Source: Hyphomicrobiales bacterium (GTDB taxonomy: Bacteria > Pseudomonadota > Alphaproteobacteria > Rhizobiales > Rhizobiaceae). Taken from it: 64,000 bases of DNA. The stretch lies in contig UBUL01000009.1 in the NCBI GenBank assembly GCA_900468625.1, positions 186,001 to 250,000 on the forward strand, in the 5' to 3' direction. The notes under the pieces were generated by a model. That model was not told the origin of the DNA. It did not search any database and worked only from the letters and a program-made list of their open reading frames with translations. Positions 55,644 to 64,000 of this stretch are shown piece after piece. The first letter of the stretch is position 1; every line of letters begins with the position of its first letter. Made by a program: the position numbers and the translations under genes.

Positions 55644-56708
55644 ATGAAACTTTCTTTCATTTCGAGCACAGCCATTCAGAACGCCATGCGTCAGACGATC
55701 CGTCAGGCGCGGAACGAGATGACGAGCGCTTCGACAGAGGCGACCACAGGTGTCTATGCCGATATCGGCGTCGCTCTGGGCACGAGCACCTCTCTCAACG
55801 TCAATCTGACGAGGGACGTGTCGCGCATCGATTCCATTCTCAGCAGCAATTCCATCGCAAACCAGCGAATGACGTCGTCGCAGACGGCGCTGACCGATAT
55901 GGGCTCGCAGGCACAGAAGCTGATGGACCAGCTGGTGGCGCTGCGCGGCAATACCGATAGCAACAGCATAGCCTTGACTCAGCAGATAGCGACATCGTCG
56001 CTGTCGAACGTCATCGCGTCGGGCAACACCATGGTCAACGGCGAATATCTCTTCGCCGGCACCAATACCGATGTGCAGCCGATGACCGATAATTCGGCTG
56101 CGGTGAATACTCAAATCCAAGCGGATTTGAGCACCTACGCCAGTGGGCTTTACCCCGCTGCAAGCCCACCATCCGCGGCGGTAGGCCAGTTGACGGCGGC
56201 GCAGATCAAGAGTTTCATCACCACCAACGTCGAACCGAAGTTCACCACCGACAGCAATTGGGCAAGCTGGTCGAGTGCTTCGGATCAGAACATGACGAGC
56301 CGGATCAGCAATTCGGAAGTCATCGAAACCTCGACGAATTCCAACTCGTCCGGCATGCGCTACATGGCTCTCGCAAGTACGGTCGTCAATGCGTTGACGA
56401 GCATGTCGCCAGGCCTGAGCCAGGATGCGCTGAACGGGGTTACCGATCAGGCCATCAGCTACTCGCGCCAGGCAATCGACGGGCTGAACAATCAGGCGAG
56501 CCAGCTAGGCCTTTCGCAATCGCGTCTCACGGATGCGAATACGACGCTGAACGCGCAGAAGACCATTCTGAATACCAGTATCGGCAGCTTGACCGGGGTG
56601 GACCCCTACGAGGCTTCGACCAAGGTCAACAGCCTCCAGACCCAGCTTGAGACCGCCTATACCATCGTCTCCAAGATCCAGCAGCTAAGTCTTGTAAATT
56701 ACCTTTGA
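55644..56708 (+). CDS. flgL: Hook-filament junction protein FlgL
   Basis: 354 residues, flagellin-like ends: MKLSFISSTAIQNAMRQTIR at the start and KVNSLQTQLETAYTIVSKIQ near the end, plus QLVALRGNTDSNSIALTQQI. Second junction ring. The downstream gap to flaF is 37 bases. Confidence 0.94.
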   Translation: MKLSFISSTAIQNAMRQTIRQARNEMTSASTEATTGVYADIGVALGTSTSLNVNLTRDVSRIDSILSSNSIANQRMTSSQTALTDMGSQAQKLMDQLVALRGNTDSNSIALTQQIATSSLSNVIASGNTMVNGEYLFAGTNTDVQPMTDNSAAVNTQIQADLSTYASGLYPAASPPSAAVGQLTAAQIKSFITTNVEPKFTTDSNWASWSSASDQNMTSRISNSEVIETSTNSNSSGMRYMALASTVVNALTSMSPGLSQDALNGVTDQAISYSRQAIDGLNNQASQLGLSQSRLTDANTTLNAQKTILNTSIGSLTGVDPYEASTKVNSLQTQLETAYTIVSKIQQLSLVNYL

Positions 56709-56745
56709 TGATCAAAGGGAAGGAATGACCAGGAAGGATGCATGA

Positions 56746-57093
56746 ATGTATCAGTTCTCATATGCGGAAGTCATGCAGGATGCCGTGGCCGACGCCAAGG
56801 AACGAGAACGGCAAGTTCTGGACCGGTCGATAGCTCTTCTCTCTGCGGCCCGTGATGCGGGGAAATACGGCCGCGAAGCGATCGAGGCATTGTACTATAC
56901 GCGGCGCGTATGGATCAGCTTCGTCGAGGACCTGAAAAGTCCGGAGAACCAGCTCAACGTGGAACTACGCGCCAACCTAATTTCGATCGGCATCTGGATT
57001 TTGAAGGAATGCGATCGGATCCAGCGGCGCCAGTCGGTAAACTATCAAGGCATCATCGATGTCACCACCATCATCAGGGATGGACTTAAATGA
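56746..57093 (+). CDS. flaF: Flagellin synthesis regulator FlaF
   Basis: 115 residues, helical, with [20 protein letters not shown] and [20 protein letters not shown]. In Caulobacter FlaF promotes and FlbT represses flagellin synthesis after hook completion. It is paired with flbT by a 4-base overlap, as in other alphaproteobacteria. Confidence 0.93.
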   Translation: MYQFSYAEVMQDAVADAKERERQVLDRSIALLSAARDAGKYGREAIEALYYTRRVWISFVEDLKSPENQLNVELRANLISIGIWILKECDRIQRRQSVNYQGIIDVTTIIRDGLK

Positions 57094-57542
57094 AAAGTAC
57101 GCTTCGCATATCGCTCAAAGCCGGGGAAAAGATCTTTATCAACGGGGCCGTCCTGCGCGTGGATCGCAAGGTCGCCCTGGAATTCCTGAATGATGTGACG
57201 TTCCTGCTTGAGAACCATGTACTTCAGCCGGAAGATGCCAAGACGCCGCTGCGCCAGCTCTATTTCATCGCGCAGATGATCCTCATCAATCCGGAAGGCA
57301 AGGAACAGTCGACGGCAATGTTCCGCAAGTCGATCGTCATGCTCCTCTCGTGCTTCCACAATGAGGAAGTGCTGGCCGAGCTGAAGCGCATCGACGGCCT
57401 CGTCGCCACCGGTCGCGCTTTCGACGCGCTGAAGGCGATCCGCAGCCTCTATCCGGTCGAGGACAACATCCTGAACAACCAGGAAATGCCGGCGGCCACG
57501 ATCGAGCATATCCGCCGGGAGATCGCTCCATGGCAGCGGTAG
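57090..57542 (+). CDS. flbT: Flagellin mRNA regulator FlbT
   Basis: 150 residues starting [20 protein letters not shown], then [20 protein letters not shown] and [20 protein letters not shown]. FlbT binds the flagellin mRNA leader and destabilises it until the hook is built. Its 3' end overlaps flgD by 13 bases. If flgE is really missing, this checkpoint would be expected to hold flagellin synthesis down (inference). Confidence 0.94.
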   Translation: MKSTLRISLKAGEKIFINGAVLRVDRKVALEFLNDVTFLLENHVLQPEDAKTPLRQLYFIAQMILINPEGKEQSTAMFRKSIVMLLSCFHNEEVLAELKRIDGLVATGRAFDALKAIRSLYPVEDNILNNQEMPAATIEHIRREIAPWQR

Positions 57543-58039
57543 GCGCCGTCGACACCACCACCAGCACCTCGAACAGTTCGGCGCAGACCGCCGCAGCTGC
57601 GTCGAAAAGCGCCACCCTGAACTACAACGACTTCCTGCAGCTCCTCATCGCACAGATGCAGAACCAGGATCCGACCTCTCCGATGGATGCCAGCCAGCAG
57701 ATCTCGCAGCTTGCGAGCTTCTCGCAGGTCGAGCAGCAGATCCAGACGAACTCGCATCTGGAATCGGTCTTGCAGAACCAGTGGATTTCGCAGGCGTCCG
57801 ACTATATCGGCAAGCAGATCATGAGTGCCGACGGCAAGACCACGGGCACGATCAAGGAAGTAACCGTCTATACGGACGGTATCATCGCCCAGACGGATGC
57901 CGGCGACAAGATTCTCATCCAGGCCGGCGTAACGATCGCCCCGGCAGGCACGACCATTGATACGCCGCCTGCGTCGAGCGATACTAGCGCCAGCAGTTCG
58001 TCTGATTCGTCGAGCACGGGTTCGACCGGCAGCTCATGA
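57530..58039 (+). CDS. flgD: Hook-capping scaffold protein FlgD
   Basis: 169 residues with the FlgD N-terminal signature [20 protein letters not shown] and [20 protein letters not shown], a short middle domain and a Ser-rich C-terminus. It caps the growing hook and places FlgE subunits. Shorter than enteric FlgD (231) because the Ig-like part is missing, as in rhizobia. Confidence 0.93.
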   Translation: MAAVGAVDTTTSTSNSSAQTAAAASKSATLNYNDFLQLLIAQMQNQDPTSPMDASQQISQLASFSQVEQQIQTNSHLESVLQNQWISQASDYIGKQIMSADGKTTGTIKEVTVYTDGIIAQTDAGDKILIQAGVTIAPAGTTIDTPPASSDTSASSSSDSSSTGSTGSS

Positions 58040-58068
58040 GGAGCCGCTGAACCGGGAGTGAAGATGCC

Positions 58069-58335
58069 ATGAATGAAGCCGATGCATTGGATATCTTCCA
58101 GGCGGCGATCTGGACGGTGCTGGTGGCTTCCGGTCCGGCGGTTCTTGCCGCCATGGTCGTCGGCCTGGTGATTGCCTTGATCCAGGCGCTGACCCAGGTG
58201 CAGGAGGCGACATTGACGTTCGTGCCGAAGATCGTGGCCGTCATGGTCACCATCGGCATTTCCGCCCCGTTCGTCGGCGCGCAGATTTCGATCTTCACCA
58301 ATCTCGTCTTCTCCCGCATTCAATCGGGCTTCTGA
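58069..58335 (+). CDS. fliQ: Flagellar export gate protein FliQ
   Basis: 88 residues, two membrane helices (AIWTVLVASGPAVLAAMVVG and VPKIVAVMVTIGISAPFVGA) and the FliQ motif LIQALTQVQEATLTFVPK. Confidence 0.95.
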   Translation: MNEADALDIFQAAIWTVLVASGPAVLAAMVVGLVIALIQALTQVQEATLTFVPKIVAVMVTIGISAPFVGAQISIFTNLVFSRIQSGF

Positions 58336-58431
58336 GATAGATCCGGTGGCCGTTTCGGCCTTCGGATCAGGCGCGTCGATGGCCATAAGCCATGCTCGCG
58401 CAAGCTTCGACTTTTAAAGATCGGTTCCACC

Positions 58432-58533
58432 AGAGCATTTCCAGGAAAAGTGCGTAGCGGTTTTCCGTCCGGAATGCGTAGGGAACAAGAAGATAGAGCG
58501 TTTTCGCGATTCGAAGAAAGGCGGAAATGCTCT
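58432..58533. repeat. Mosaic repeat with perfect 11-bp terminal inverted repeats, between fliQ and flhA
   Basis: Ends are AGAGCATTTCC (58432-58442) and GGAAATGCTCT (58523-58533), perfect inverted repeats. The core GCGGTTTTCCGTCCGGAA is the reverse of the 36789 core. At 102 bases with terminal inverted repeats it looks like a small non-coding mobile element (MITE- or RIME-like) that landed inside a tight operon. Confidence 0.85.
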
Positions 58534-58588
58534 CTAGGGCAGGCGGGTCAGCCGTTTGCCTCCTCTCATGAAGAGACGGAACCGGTCG

Positions 58589-60676
58589 ATGGCACAACCA
58601 CCCGCAATAGCACTTCCCAAAGCCAATCCCAGCGTACGTGATATCGGGTTCGCGCTCGGCATCATGGTCATCCTGTGCGTGCTGTTCCTGCCGATCCCGC
58701 CGTTTCTGATCGACCTTGGCCTCGCCTTCTCGATTGCCTTCTCGGTGCTGATCCTCATGGTGGCGCTCTGGATCAAGAAGCCGCTGGAATTCTCGTCCTT
58801 CCCGACGATCCTGCTGATTGCCACCATGACGCGCCTGGCGCTGAACATCGCCACGACCCGCGTCATCCTTTCGCATGGCTATGAGGGGCATGATGCGGCC
58901 GGCGGCGTCATCGCCGGCTTTTCCAGCCTCGTCATGTCCGGCGATTTCGTCATCGGTCTGATCGTCTTCCTGATCCTCATCACCATCAATTTCATCGTCA
59001 TCACCAAGGGTGCGACGCGTATCGCCGAAGTCGGCGCCCGCTTCACCCTGGATGCCATCCCCGGCAAGCAGATGGCGATCGACGCCGACCTTTCCGCCGG
59101 CCTCATAGACGAAAAGGAAGCGCAGCGCCGCCGGCGCGAGCTGGAAGAAGAAAGCTCCTTCTTCGGTGCCATGGACGGTGCTTCGAAGTTCGTGCGCGGC
59201 GACGCGGTCGCCGGGCTTCTGATCACCTGCATCAACGTTTTCGGCGGCATCATCATCGGCTATTTCCGCCACGGCATGCAGATCGGCCAGGCCGCCGACG
59301 TTTTCGTGAAGCTCTCCGTCGGCGACGGTCTGGTTTCGCAGATGCCGGCGCTCATCGTCTCCCTCGCTGCCGGTCTCCTCGTTTCGCGCGGCGGCACGTC
59401 CGGTTCCACCGATCAGGCGGTCGTCAATCAGCTGAGCGGCTATCCGCGGGCGCTCGCTGTCTCGGCAGTCCTCATGGGCATCCTGGCCATTATGCCCGGC
59501 ATGCCTTTCTTTCCCTTCCTCGTCCTTGGCAGCCTGATGGCCGCCGGCGCCTGGTTCATTCCGCGTCAGATCGAAGCAGAAAACAAGCTTCGTCGCGATG
59601 CCGAAGAGCAGAAGGTGATGCAGTCGAAGGAAATGGAAAAGGATTCGGTCAAGTCGGTTCTGAGGACCGCCGAGATCGAGCTGGCGCTCGGCAAGATCGT
59701 CTCCACCCGCCTGCTTGGCGCGCATCAGGAACTGGCGTTCCGTGTCGGCAAGATGCGCAAGAAGTTTGCGACGCAATACGGCTTCGTCGTGCCGGAGATC
59801 AAGGTGATCGATGACATGGCCATTGCCGACAAGTCGTATCAGATCCGCATCCATGGCACGACGATCGCCTCCAACATGCTGCGTGTCGGCGAAGTGCTTG
59901 TCGTCACCGGCTCGGGCCGCAGACCGACCGTGCCGGGCGACGAGATCCGCGAACCCGCTTTCGGCATGCCGGCCGTTTCCGTGCTCGAAGCCTTCACCGA
60001 GGATTTGAAGCGCGAGGGCTTCCAGCCGATCGACAACGTGTCGGTGGTGCTCACGCACATGAGCGAAGTCATCCGCAACAATCTGCCGGCGCTGCTGTCC
60101 TACAAGGACGTGAAGATCCTGATCGAGCGTCTCGATCCGGAATACAAGAAGCTCGCCGACGAAATCTGCTCGTCGCACATGTCCTATTCCGGCCTGCAGG
60201 CGGTGCTGAAGCTGCTGCTTGCCGAGCGCGTCTCCATCCGCAACCTGCATCTCATCCTCGAAGCGGTTGCAGAACTCGCGCCGCATGTGCGCAAGACCGA
60301 GCAGATCGTCGAGCATGTGCGCGTGCGCATGGCGCAGCAGCTCTGCGGCGATCTGGCCGATAACGGCGTGCTGCGCGTCCTTCGCCTCGGCAGCAAATGG
60401 GACCTGATCTTCCATCAGGCGCTGAAGCGCGACCAGAAGGGCGAAATCGTCGAATTCGACATCGATCCGCGCAGCCTGGAGGAGTTCAGCGAGCAGGCGG
60501 GCAAAGTTATCCGTGAATATATGGATCGTGGCATGCCCTTCGTTCTTGTCACCTCGCCTGAAACGCGCTCCTATGTGCGCATGATCATCGAACGCCTGTT
60601 CGCGACCCTTCCGGTCCTGTCGCATGTGGAATTGGCCAAGGGGATCGAGATCAAGATTCTAGGTTCGATTTCATGA
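58589..60676 (+). CDS. flhA: Flagellar export gate protein FlhA
   Basis: 695 residues: eight N-terminal membrane helices, the FHIPEP-type signature [20 protein letters not shown], and a large cytoplasmic domain that docks export substrates. The start at 58589 ([20 protein letters not shown]) has ACGGA at 9 nt; the in-frame extension to 58556 was rejected. Overlaps fliR by 4 bases. Confidence 0.97.
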   Translation: MAQPPAIALPKANPSVRDIGFALGIMVILCVLFLPIPPFLIDLGLAFSIAFSVLILMVALWIKKPLEFSSFPTILLIATMTRLALNIATTRVILSHGYEGHDAAGGVIAGFSSLVMSGDFVIGLIVFLILITINFIVITKGATRIAEVGARFTLDAIPGKQMAIDADLSAGLIDEKEAQRRRRELEEESSFFGAMDGASKFVRGDAVAGLLITCINVFGGIIIGYFRHGMQIGQAADVFVKLSVGDGLVSQMPALIVSLAAGLLVSRGGTSGSTDQAVVNQLSGYPRALAVSAVLMGILAIMPGMPFFPFLVLGSLMAAGAWFIPRQIEAENKLRRDAEEQKVMQSKEMEKDSVKSVLRTAEIELALGKIVSTRLLGAHQELAFRVGKMRKKFATQYGFVVPEIKVIDDMAIADKSYQIRIHGTTIASNMLRVGEVLVVTGSGRRPTVPGDEIREPAFGMPAVSVLEAFTEDLKREGFQPIDNVSVVLTHMSEVIRNNLPALLSYKDVKILIERLDPEYKKLADEICSSHMSYSGLQAVLKLLLAERVSIRNLHLILEAVAELAPHVRKTEQIVEHVRVRMAQQLCGDLADNGVLRVLRLGSKWDLIFHQALKRDQKGEIVEFDIDPRSLEEFSEQAGKVIREYMDRGMPFVLVTSPETRSYVRMIIERLFATLPVLSHVELAKGIEIKILGSIS

Positions 60677-61425
60677 TATCAGACCCCCAGGGGACCATTC
60701 TGGCGCTGTTCGTCGCCTTCTGCCGCATCGGTGGCTGCATGATGGTCCTCCCGGGATTTTCCTCCGGCCGTATTCCCCCGCAGATCAGGCTGCTGCTTTC
60801 GGCGGCCCTGACGATGGCAATTCTGCCGCTGCTCTGGAACACGATTTATCCGCAGGTGTCGAAGGGCGATGCAAGCTACATCGGGCTCATCTTCACCGAG
60901 ACCGTCATCGGGCTGATGTACGGCATGATGGCCCGGATCTATACGCTGGGCCTGCAGTTCACCGGCACGGTCATATCGATGATGATCGGCTTCAATGCGC
61001 CGGGCGGCGCCGATCTCATCGAAGAATCGAACGAAACGTCGCTGACCAGCCTCATCAGCTTTTGTGGGCTGATGATTCTCTTCATCCTGGATTTTCACCA
61101 TTATGTTCTGCAGGCGCTGGTCGATTCCTACTCGCTCATTCCGTTCGGCGGGCATATCGAACCGCGCTCGGCGCTGATTTCCATCACGGACACGCTGGCG
61201 ACGACCTTTTTCATCATGCTGCGCCTGGCAAGCCCCTTCGTGCTCTATGGCCTGATGTTCCAGATTTCGATCGGCTTCATCAACAAGCTGGCGCCGCAGA
61301 TCCCGATCTATTTCATTTCCACGCCATATCTGCTGATGGGGGGGCTGTTCATGCTCTATCTCAGCATTGCGGCGCTGGTCAGTCAGTTTTCCAATGCATT
61401 CCTTACCGTTTTCAACGGGCATTAG
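60673..61425 (+). CDS. fliR: Flagellar export gate protein FliR
   Basis: 250 residues with six hydrophobic helices and the FliR patterns [20 protein letters not shown] and [20 protein letters not shown]. Completes the FliP-FliQ-FliR pore; all four gate genes of this half (fliQ, flhA, fliR) are intact. Confidence 0.96.
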   Translation: MISDPQGTILALFVAFCRIGGCMMVLPGFSSGRIPPQIRLLLSAALTMAILPLLWNTIYPQVSKGDASYIGLIFTETVIGLMYGMMARIYTLGLQFTGTVISMMIGFNAPGGADLIEESNETSLTSLISFCGLMILFILDFHHYVLQALVDSYSLIPFGGHIEPRSALISITDTLATTFFIMLRLASPFVLYGLMFQISIGFINKLAPQIPIYFISTPYLLMGGLFMLYLSIAALVSQFSNAFLTVFNGH

Positions 61426-61496
61426 CCTGCGAATAGTGAGGAAGGTGAGGTTCGATGTAAGCGCGGCCGGAGCAAGGCAGCCGGCGAGAGGTGGCG

Positions 61497-61916
61497 ATGG
61501 TGGAAAAAAGCCGTTCTGAAAAGCTGAAGCGACTGGTCGCGGTGCAGCGCCATCTGGAGCGGATCGCGGAAAACGAACTTGCCGACACGACCCGGCAGCG
61601 CTCGGAAGTAACCGAAGCGATGGAGCGGGTCATGGATGCCATCGGCTCGACCGACCCCGTGCATATGGCGTTCTCGATCCACTATGCCGACCGCTACGGC
61701 CGTCTGACGATCAAGGATCAGCAGCTCGAAAGCATCCAGACCCTTATTCAGATGAAGGTCCAGCAAGAGCGCACGAAGGCCGACCGGCTGGAAGAGCACA
61801 TGAAGGATGCCCGCGAACTCGAAATGCGGGAGGCCGACGACAATGCGGTCTACGACATTATCGATCAGCGCTTCGCCGGCGCAACGCCAGCCTCCAGCAA
61901 GGTTCAAAAACCATAA
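61497..61916 (+). CDS. FliJ-like coiled-coil protein
   Basis: 139 residues, almost all helical and charged (EKLKRLVAVQRHLERIAENE, LIQMKVQQERTKADRLEEHM), the size and two-helix coiled-coil build of FliJ, the central stalk of the export ATPase. Sequence similarity to FliJ cannot be judged by eye, since this family is very variable. The ATG at 61497 has GAGAGG about 5 nt upstream. Confidence 0.6.
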   Translation: MVEKSRSEKLKRLVAVQRHLERIAENELADTTRQRSEVTEAMERVMDAIGSTDPVHMAFSIHYADRYGRLTIKDQQLESIQTLIQMKVQQERTKADRLEEHMKDARELEMREADDNAVYDIIDQRFAGATPASSKVQKP

Positions 61917-62046
61917 TCGTCGCGATCATGGGGCAAGATTCGCATCGTCAGGTTGCCGATCTGCCCTGATCGTTCGATTCGACATGCCTGAGATAAGCGC
62001 CGCGCTGCGCGTCTCTGCGGCATGAACAAGCAGAAGGAGACGTGAC

Positions 62047-62643
62047 GTGGCTATTTCGCCTCCGAGTGATTTGGTTCTCGATGTCGTCAAGGCGGCCAAT
62101 CCCGCCGAAGTCCAAGCCGCGCAGGCCAAGCTTGCCGCCAACAGGGCCGCTTTTGCCGCCACCAGCCTCGCCGAAAACGGCAACGGTTTCGGTGCGACGG
62201 TGGACGCGCTCAACAATGCCTCAACCCAGGCCGGTCTCGCCAACGCCAATACGCATGCGGCGGGAACCAAGGTCCCGCAAGCCTATCGCAAGTTCGAGTC
62301 CATGGTGCTGCAGAACTTCGTGAAGAACATGTTGCCGAGCAGCGAAACGCTCTACGGCAAGGGCTCAGCCGGCGAGATCTGGAAGGGCATGATGGCGGAG
62401 CAGCTGGGCGACGCGATCTCCAAGAGCGGCGGCGTGGGCATCGCCGAAAAGATGTATCGGGAGCAGGTCGATAAGATGCGCAATTCCGGCGCCATCAACT
62501 CTGCGACCGATGAGAACGACAAGAAGATGGCGCTCAGCGCGATTACCGATTTTCAGCGCAAGACGCTGGCCGCCAGTGATGCCGATAACGACGGCAACAC
62601 CGGCATCACCAAACAGAATTCACTGACGTCCCAGAAAGCATGA
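62047..62643 (+). CDS. flgJ: Rod-binding protein (FlgJ N-terminal / CheL type)
   Basis: 198 residues. The rod-binding domain is YRKFESMVLQNFVKNMLPSS, GKGSAGEIWKGMMAEQLGDA, VGIAEKMYREQ (about 78-145). No muramidase domain follows, as in other alphaproteobacteria, so the enzymatic half is likely supplied by the gene at 52144. The start is GTG at 62047 with AAGGAGA at 6-7 nt. Overlaps the next gene by 4 bases. Confidence 0.82.
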   Translation: MAISPPSDLVLDVVKAANPAEVQAAQAKLAANRAAFAATSLAENGNGFGATVDALNNASTQAGLANANTHAAGTKVPQAYRKFESMVLQNFVKNMLPSSETLYGKGSAGEIWKGMMAEQLGDAISKSGGVGIAEKMYREQVDKMRNSGAINSATDENDKKMALSAITDFQRKTLAASDADNDGNTGITKQNSLTSQKA

Positions 62644-63026
62644 GCGAGGTAGCAAACATGGAAATGATGTCGCAGGACTATCGGATCAAGTCTGTCCTTG
62701 GCCGCCTGGAGATGATTATCGACAACGAAAACAATCGGATCGGCAGCGATCCCGAATTCGATCTCAAGGTATCGAACGCGCATAAGAGCCGCTGCCTCTA
62801 CGAGCTGTCGATGCTGTTTCGCGATACCGATCCTGCCGATCTCGCCGCCCACCATGTCGTGCAGCTGCATGATCTGAAGAAGAAACTGGTTCTGAACGCG
62901 CGCCGCGTCGAGGCCCATCTGGAAGCCGTGCGCGCCGTCGCCGAAATTCTGAAGAATGCCGTGCAGAATGCCGATACGGACGGCACCTATTCGCAAGAGC
63001 AATTCCGGGTCCGTGAGGCCGGATGA
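62640..63026 (+). CDS. FlgN-like export chaperone
   Basis: 128 residues, helical (KSVLGRLEMIIDNENNRIGS, VVQLHDLKKKLVLNARRVEA, VRAVAEILKNAVQNADTDGT). The three-helix plan with a C-terminal amphipathic helix ending in TDGTYSQEQF fits FlgN, chaperone of FlgK and FlgL, which are in the same transcript. Family assignment is by pattern only. Confidence 0.6.
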   Translation: MSEVANMEMMSQDYRIKSVLGRLEMIIDNENNRIGSDPEFDLKVSNAHKSRCLYELSMLFRDTDPADLAAHHVVQLHDLKKKLVLNARRVEAHLEAVRAVAEILKNAVQNADTDGTYSQEQFRVREAG

Positions 63027-63550
63027 TCAAGCTCGCTCTTACCGGCCTGTGGGTCTGCGCCGTAACTTTGGCCTCGGTCTATTTTTCGGTGCAGGTGGCG
63101 ACGGCGCCCGCGATCAGTCCTGACGATGCCAAGAAGGCGCAGCAGGAACTGGTCAAGGGCGAATCGATCAACGTTCCCGTCATCGCCAACGGCCAGGTGA
63201 CCGGCTATTTCCTGACGCGCATCTCCTTCATGATGGAGAAGGGCAAGGCAAATGCGCTTCAAATACCTCTGTCGGAGCTGACCACCGACGAACTCTTTTC
63301 GCTGCTGGTCGGCAACAAGGCGATCGATATATCCCATGCCCAGAACTTCGACATCGCGGCCTTTCGCAGCGATCTGAAGAAGCGGATGAACGAGCGGCTT
63401 GGTGGCGACTATGTCGCCGACGTGCTGATCGAGCAGCTCGACTATCTCTCCAAGGAAGAGACCCATGGCGGGGAGAGCATCGGCAAGAGAACGGTCAAGC
63501 CGGTGAAGATCGTGCAGGATGGGGCAAAGGCCAAGGTGCCGGTCGAATAG
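63023..63550 (+). CDS. Unknown membrane-anchored periplasmic protein, last gene of the flagellar transcript
   Basis: 175 residues: one N-terminal helix (LALTGLWVCAVTLASVYFSV), then a probable periplasmic domain with INVPVIANGQVTGYFLTRIS, a pattern I associate with FliL-like folds but cannot confirm, and a Lys-rich C-terminus. It overlaps the FlgN-like gene by 4 bases, so it is coupled to flagellar genes. I do not recognise the family. Confidence 0.6.
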   Translation: MIKLALTGLWVCAVTLASVYFSVQVATAPAISPDDAKKAQQELVKGESINVPVIANGQVTGYFLTRISFMMEKGKANALQIPLSELTTDELFSLLVGNKAIDISHAQNFDIAAFRSDLKKRMNERLGGDYVADVLIEQLDYLSKEETHGGESIGKRTVKPVKIVQDGAKAKVPVE

Positions 63551-63646
63551 TATCGCGCCGGCTGCAGGGATACCGATCCGTGCACAAATATAAGCAATGC
63601 CTTACGCTCCTTTGGCATGCTTAACAAATCCCTGACAGTTTCCGGC

Positions 63647-63682
63647 AAATCCAACCTTCCTTCCTAACGGAAAGTTGGATTT
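63647..63682 (+). terminator. Hairpin at the end of the flagellar cluster
   Basis: Arms AAATCCAAC and GTTGGATTT around an inner CTTCC/GGAAA stem. There is only a weak T-run. Confidence 0.5.
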
Positions 63683-63729
63683 ATCCCGCTATAGATACCT
63701 CGAGATGGCGCCTCGCAGTCGCCGCACCG

Positions 63730-64000
63730 ATGAACGGTGAGGGGCATCAGCTTTATGGTACCGGCGTCAAGCGTGTCAGCAATGCCGGGCAGGAGGTCGT
63801 TGGATTGAACCAGGTTGCCGATTTTGCCGTGGTTGCGTCACGCCGCATGATCTTCGATCTGCCGGTATGCGATCTCGACTGGAATGACGCGCTGACTTTC
63901 GTTAACGAACTCGCCTCCCTTCCGGTCGGACAGACGTCGATTTCCTTCGTCAACGCCCATAATATGCTTGTCATGCTGGGGGATGACGCCTACCGTAACG
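63730..64000 (+). CDS. WecG/TagA/CpsF-family glycosyltransferase (5' part only)
   Basis: An open frame running off the window end. After about 38 residues comes RRMIFDLPVCDLDWNDALTF followed by VNELASLPVGQTSISFVNAH and NMLVMLGDDAYRN, the start of the WecG/TagA family (sugar transfer in surface or exopolysaccharide synthesis). The ATG at 63730 is the furthest plausible start seen, and a later start is possible. It marks the end of the flagellar region. Confidence 0.7.
   Translation, partial: MNGEGHQLYGTGVKRVSNAGQEVVGLNQVADFAVVASRRMIFDLPVCDLDWNDALTFVNELASLPVGQTSISFVNAHNMLVMLGDDAYRN

Noticed and set aside
58367..60625. A 752-codon minus-strand open frame opposite flhA
   Set aside because: His/Asp/Arg-rich composition from reading flhA backwards; flhA itself is intact and conserved.
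1..64000. tRNA, rRNA, CRISPR arrays, IS elements or prophage
   Set aside because: No tRNA-like cloverleaf, direct-repeat array, transposase or integrase was seen while reading. The window looks like core chromosome apart from small repeats.

Overview
The window is a stretch of alphaproteobacterial chromosome that looks like Rhizobium (close to the R. leguminosarum / R. etli / R. tropici group). The evidence is high GC, the markers visN, visR, rem, motC, motE, cheS and cheT, the gene order (close to the Sinorhizobium meliloti flagellar regulon as I remember it), and several copies of short palindromic mosaic repeats of the rhizobial type. Organism assignment is from recall of gene families, not from a database search.

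Layout. 1-11.2 kb is ordinary chromosome: two consecutive valine-degradation enzymes (3-hydroxyisobutyryl-CoA hydrolase, 3-hydroxyisobutyrate dehydrogenase), a UvrD-type helicase, an SMP-30-like propeller protein, a fused SecDF, an unknown single-pass membrane protein, a GT39/ArnT-type glycosyltransferase and a 37-residue membrane peptide. 11.2-19.6 kb is a chemotaxis operon: icpA-cheS-cheY1-cheA-cheW-cheR-cheB-cheY2-cheD-cheT. 19.8-28.7 kb holds fliF, the master regulators visN and visR, a conserved unknown, and a reverse-strand block with transcription order motA-fliM-fliN-fliG-flhB. 29-38.2 kb is the rod/ring/export operon flgF-fliI-unknown-flgB-flgC-fliE-flgG-flgA-flgI-motE-flgH-fliL-fliP. 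38.4-47 kb is the flagellin region: a GT41 (O-GlcNAc-transferase-like) gene, flaA, a reverse two-gene cassette (PLP decarboxylase plus TPR/ATP-grasp protein), flaB and flaC. 47.3-53.7 kb is fliH-like-motB-motC-fliK-sltF-like followed by rem. 54-63.6 kb is flgK-flgL-flaF-flbT-flgD-fliQ-flhA-fliR-fliJ-like-flgJ-flgN-like-unknown. The window ends inside a WecG/TagA-family glycosyltransferase.

How it works together: VisN/VisR (LuxR type) are expected to activate rem. Rem (OmpR type) then activates the basal body, hook and flagellin genes. The che operon senses through a soluble transducer and signals through two CheY proteins without CheZ. MotA/MotB drive rotation with the rhizobial periplasmic accessories MotC and MotE.

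Most notable points. (1) No intact hook gene flgE lies in the window. At its expected place between rem and flgK there is only a 43-codon reading frame whose start resembles the first ten residues of FlgE, so flgE seems to be deleted or decayed here. (2) The flagellin region carries a GT41 glycosyltransferase and an opposite-strand decarboxylase/ATP-grasp pair, a candidate flagellin-modification system. (3) CtrA-type boxes (TTAA-N7-TTAA and variants) sit before rem, flaB and flaC, with related half sites before icpA. (4) The globin-like domain of IcpA has Glu where the heme-ligating His is expected, and the receiver of Rem lacks the phosphorylation pocket.
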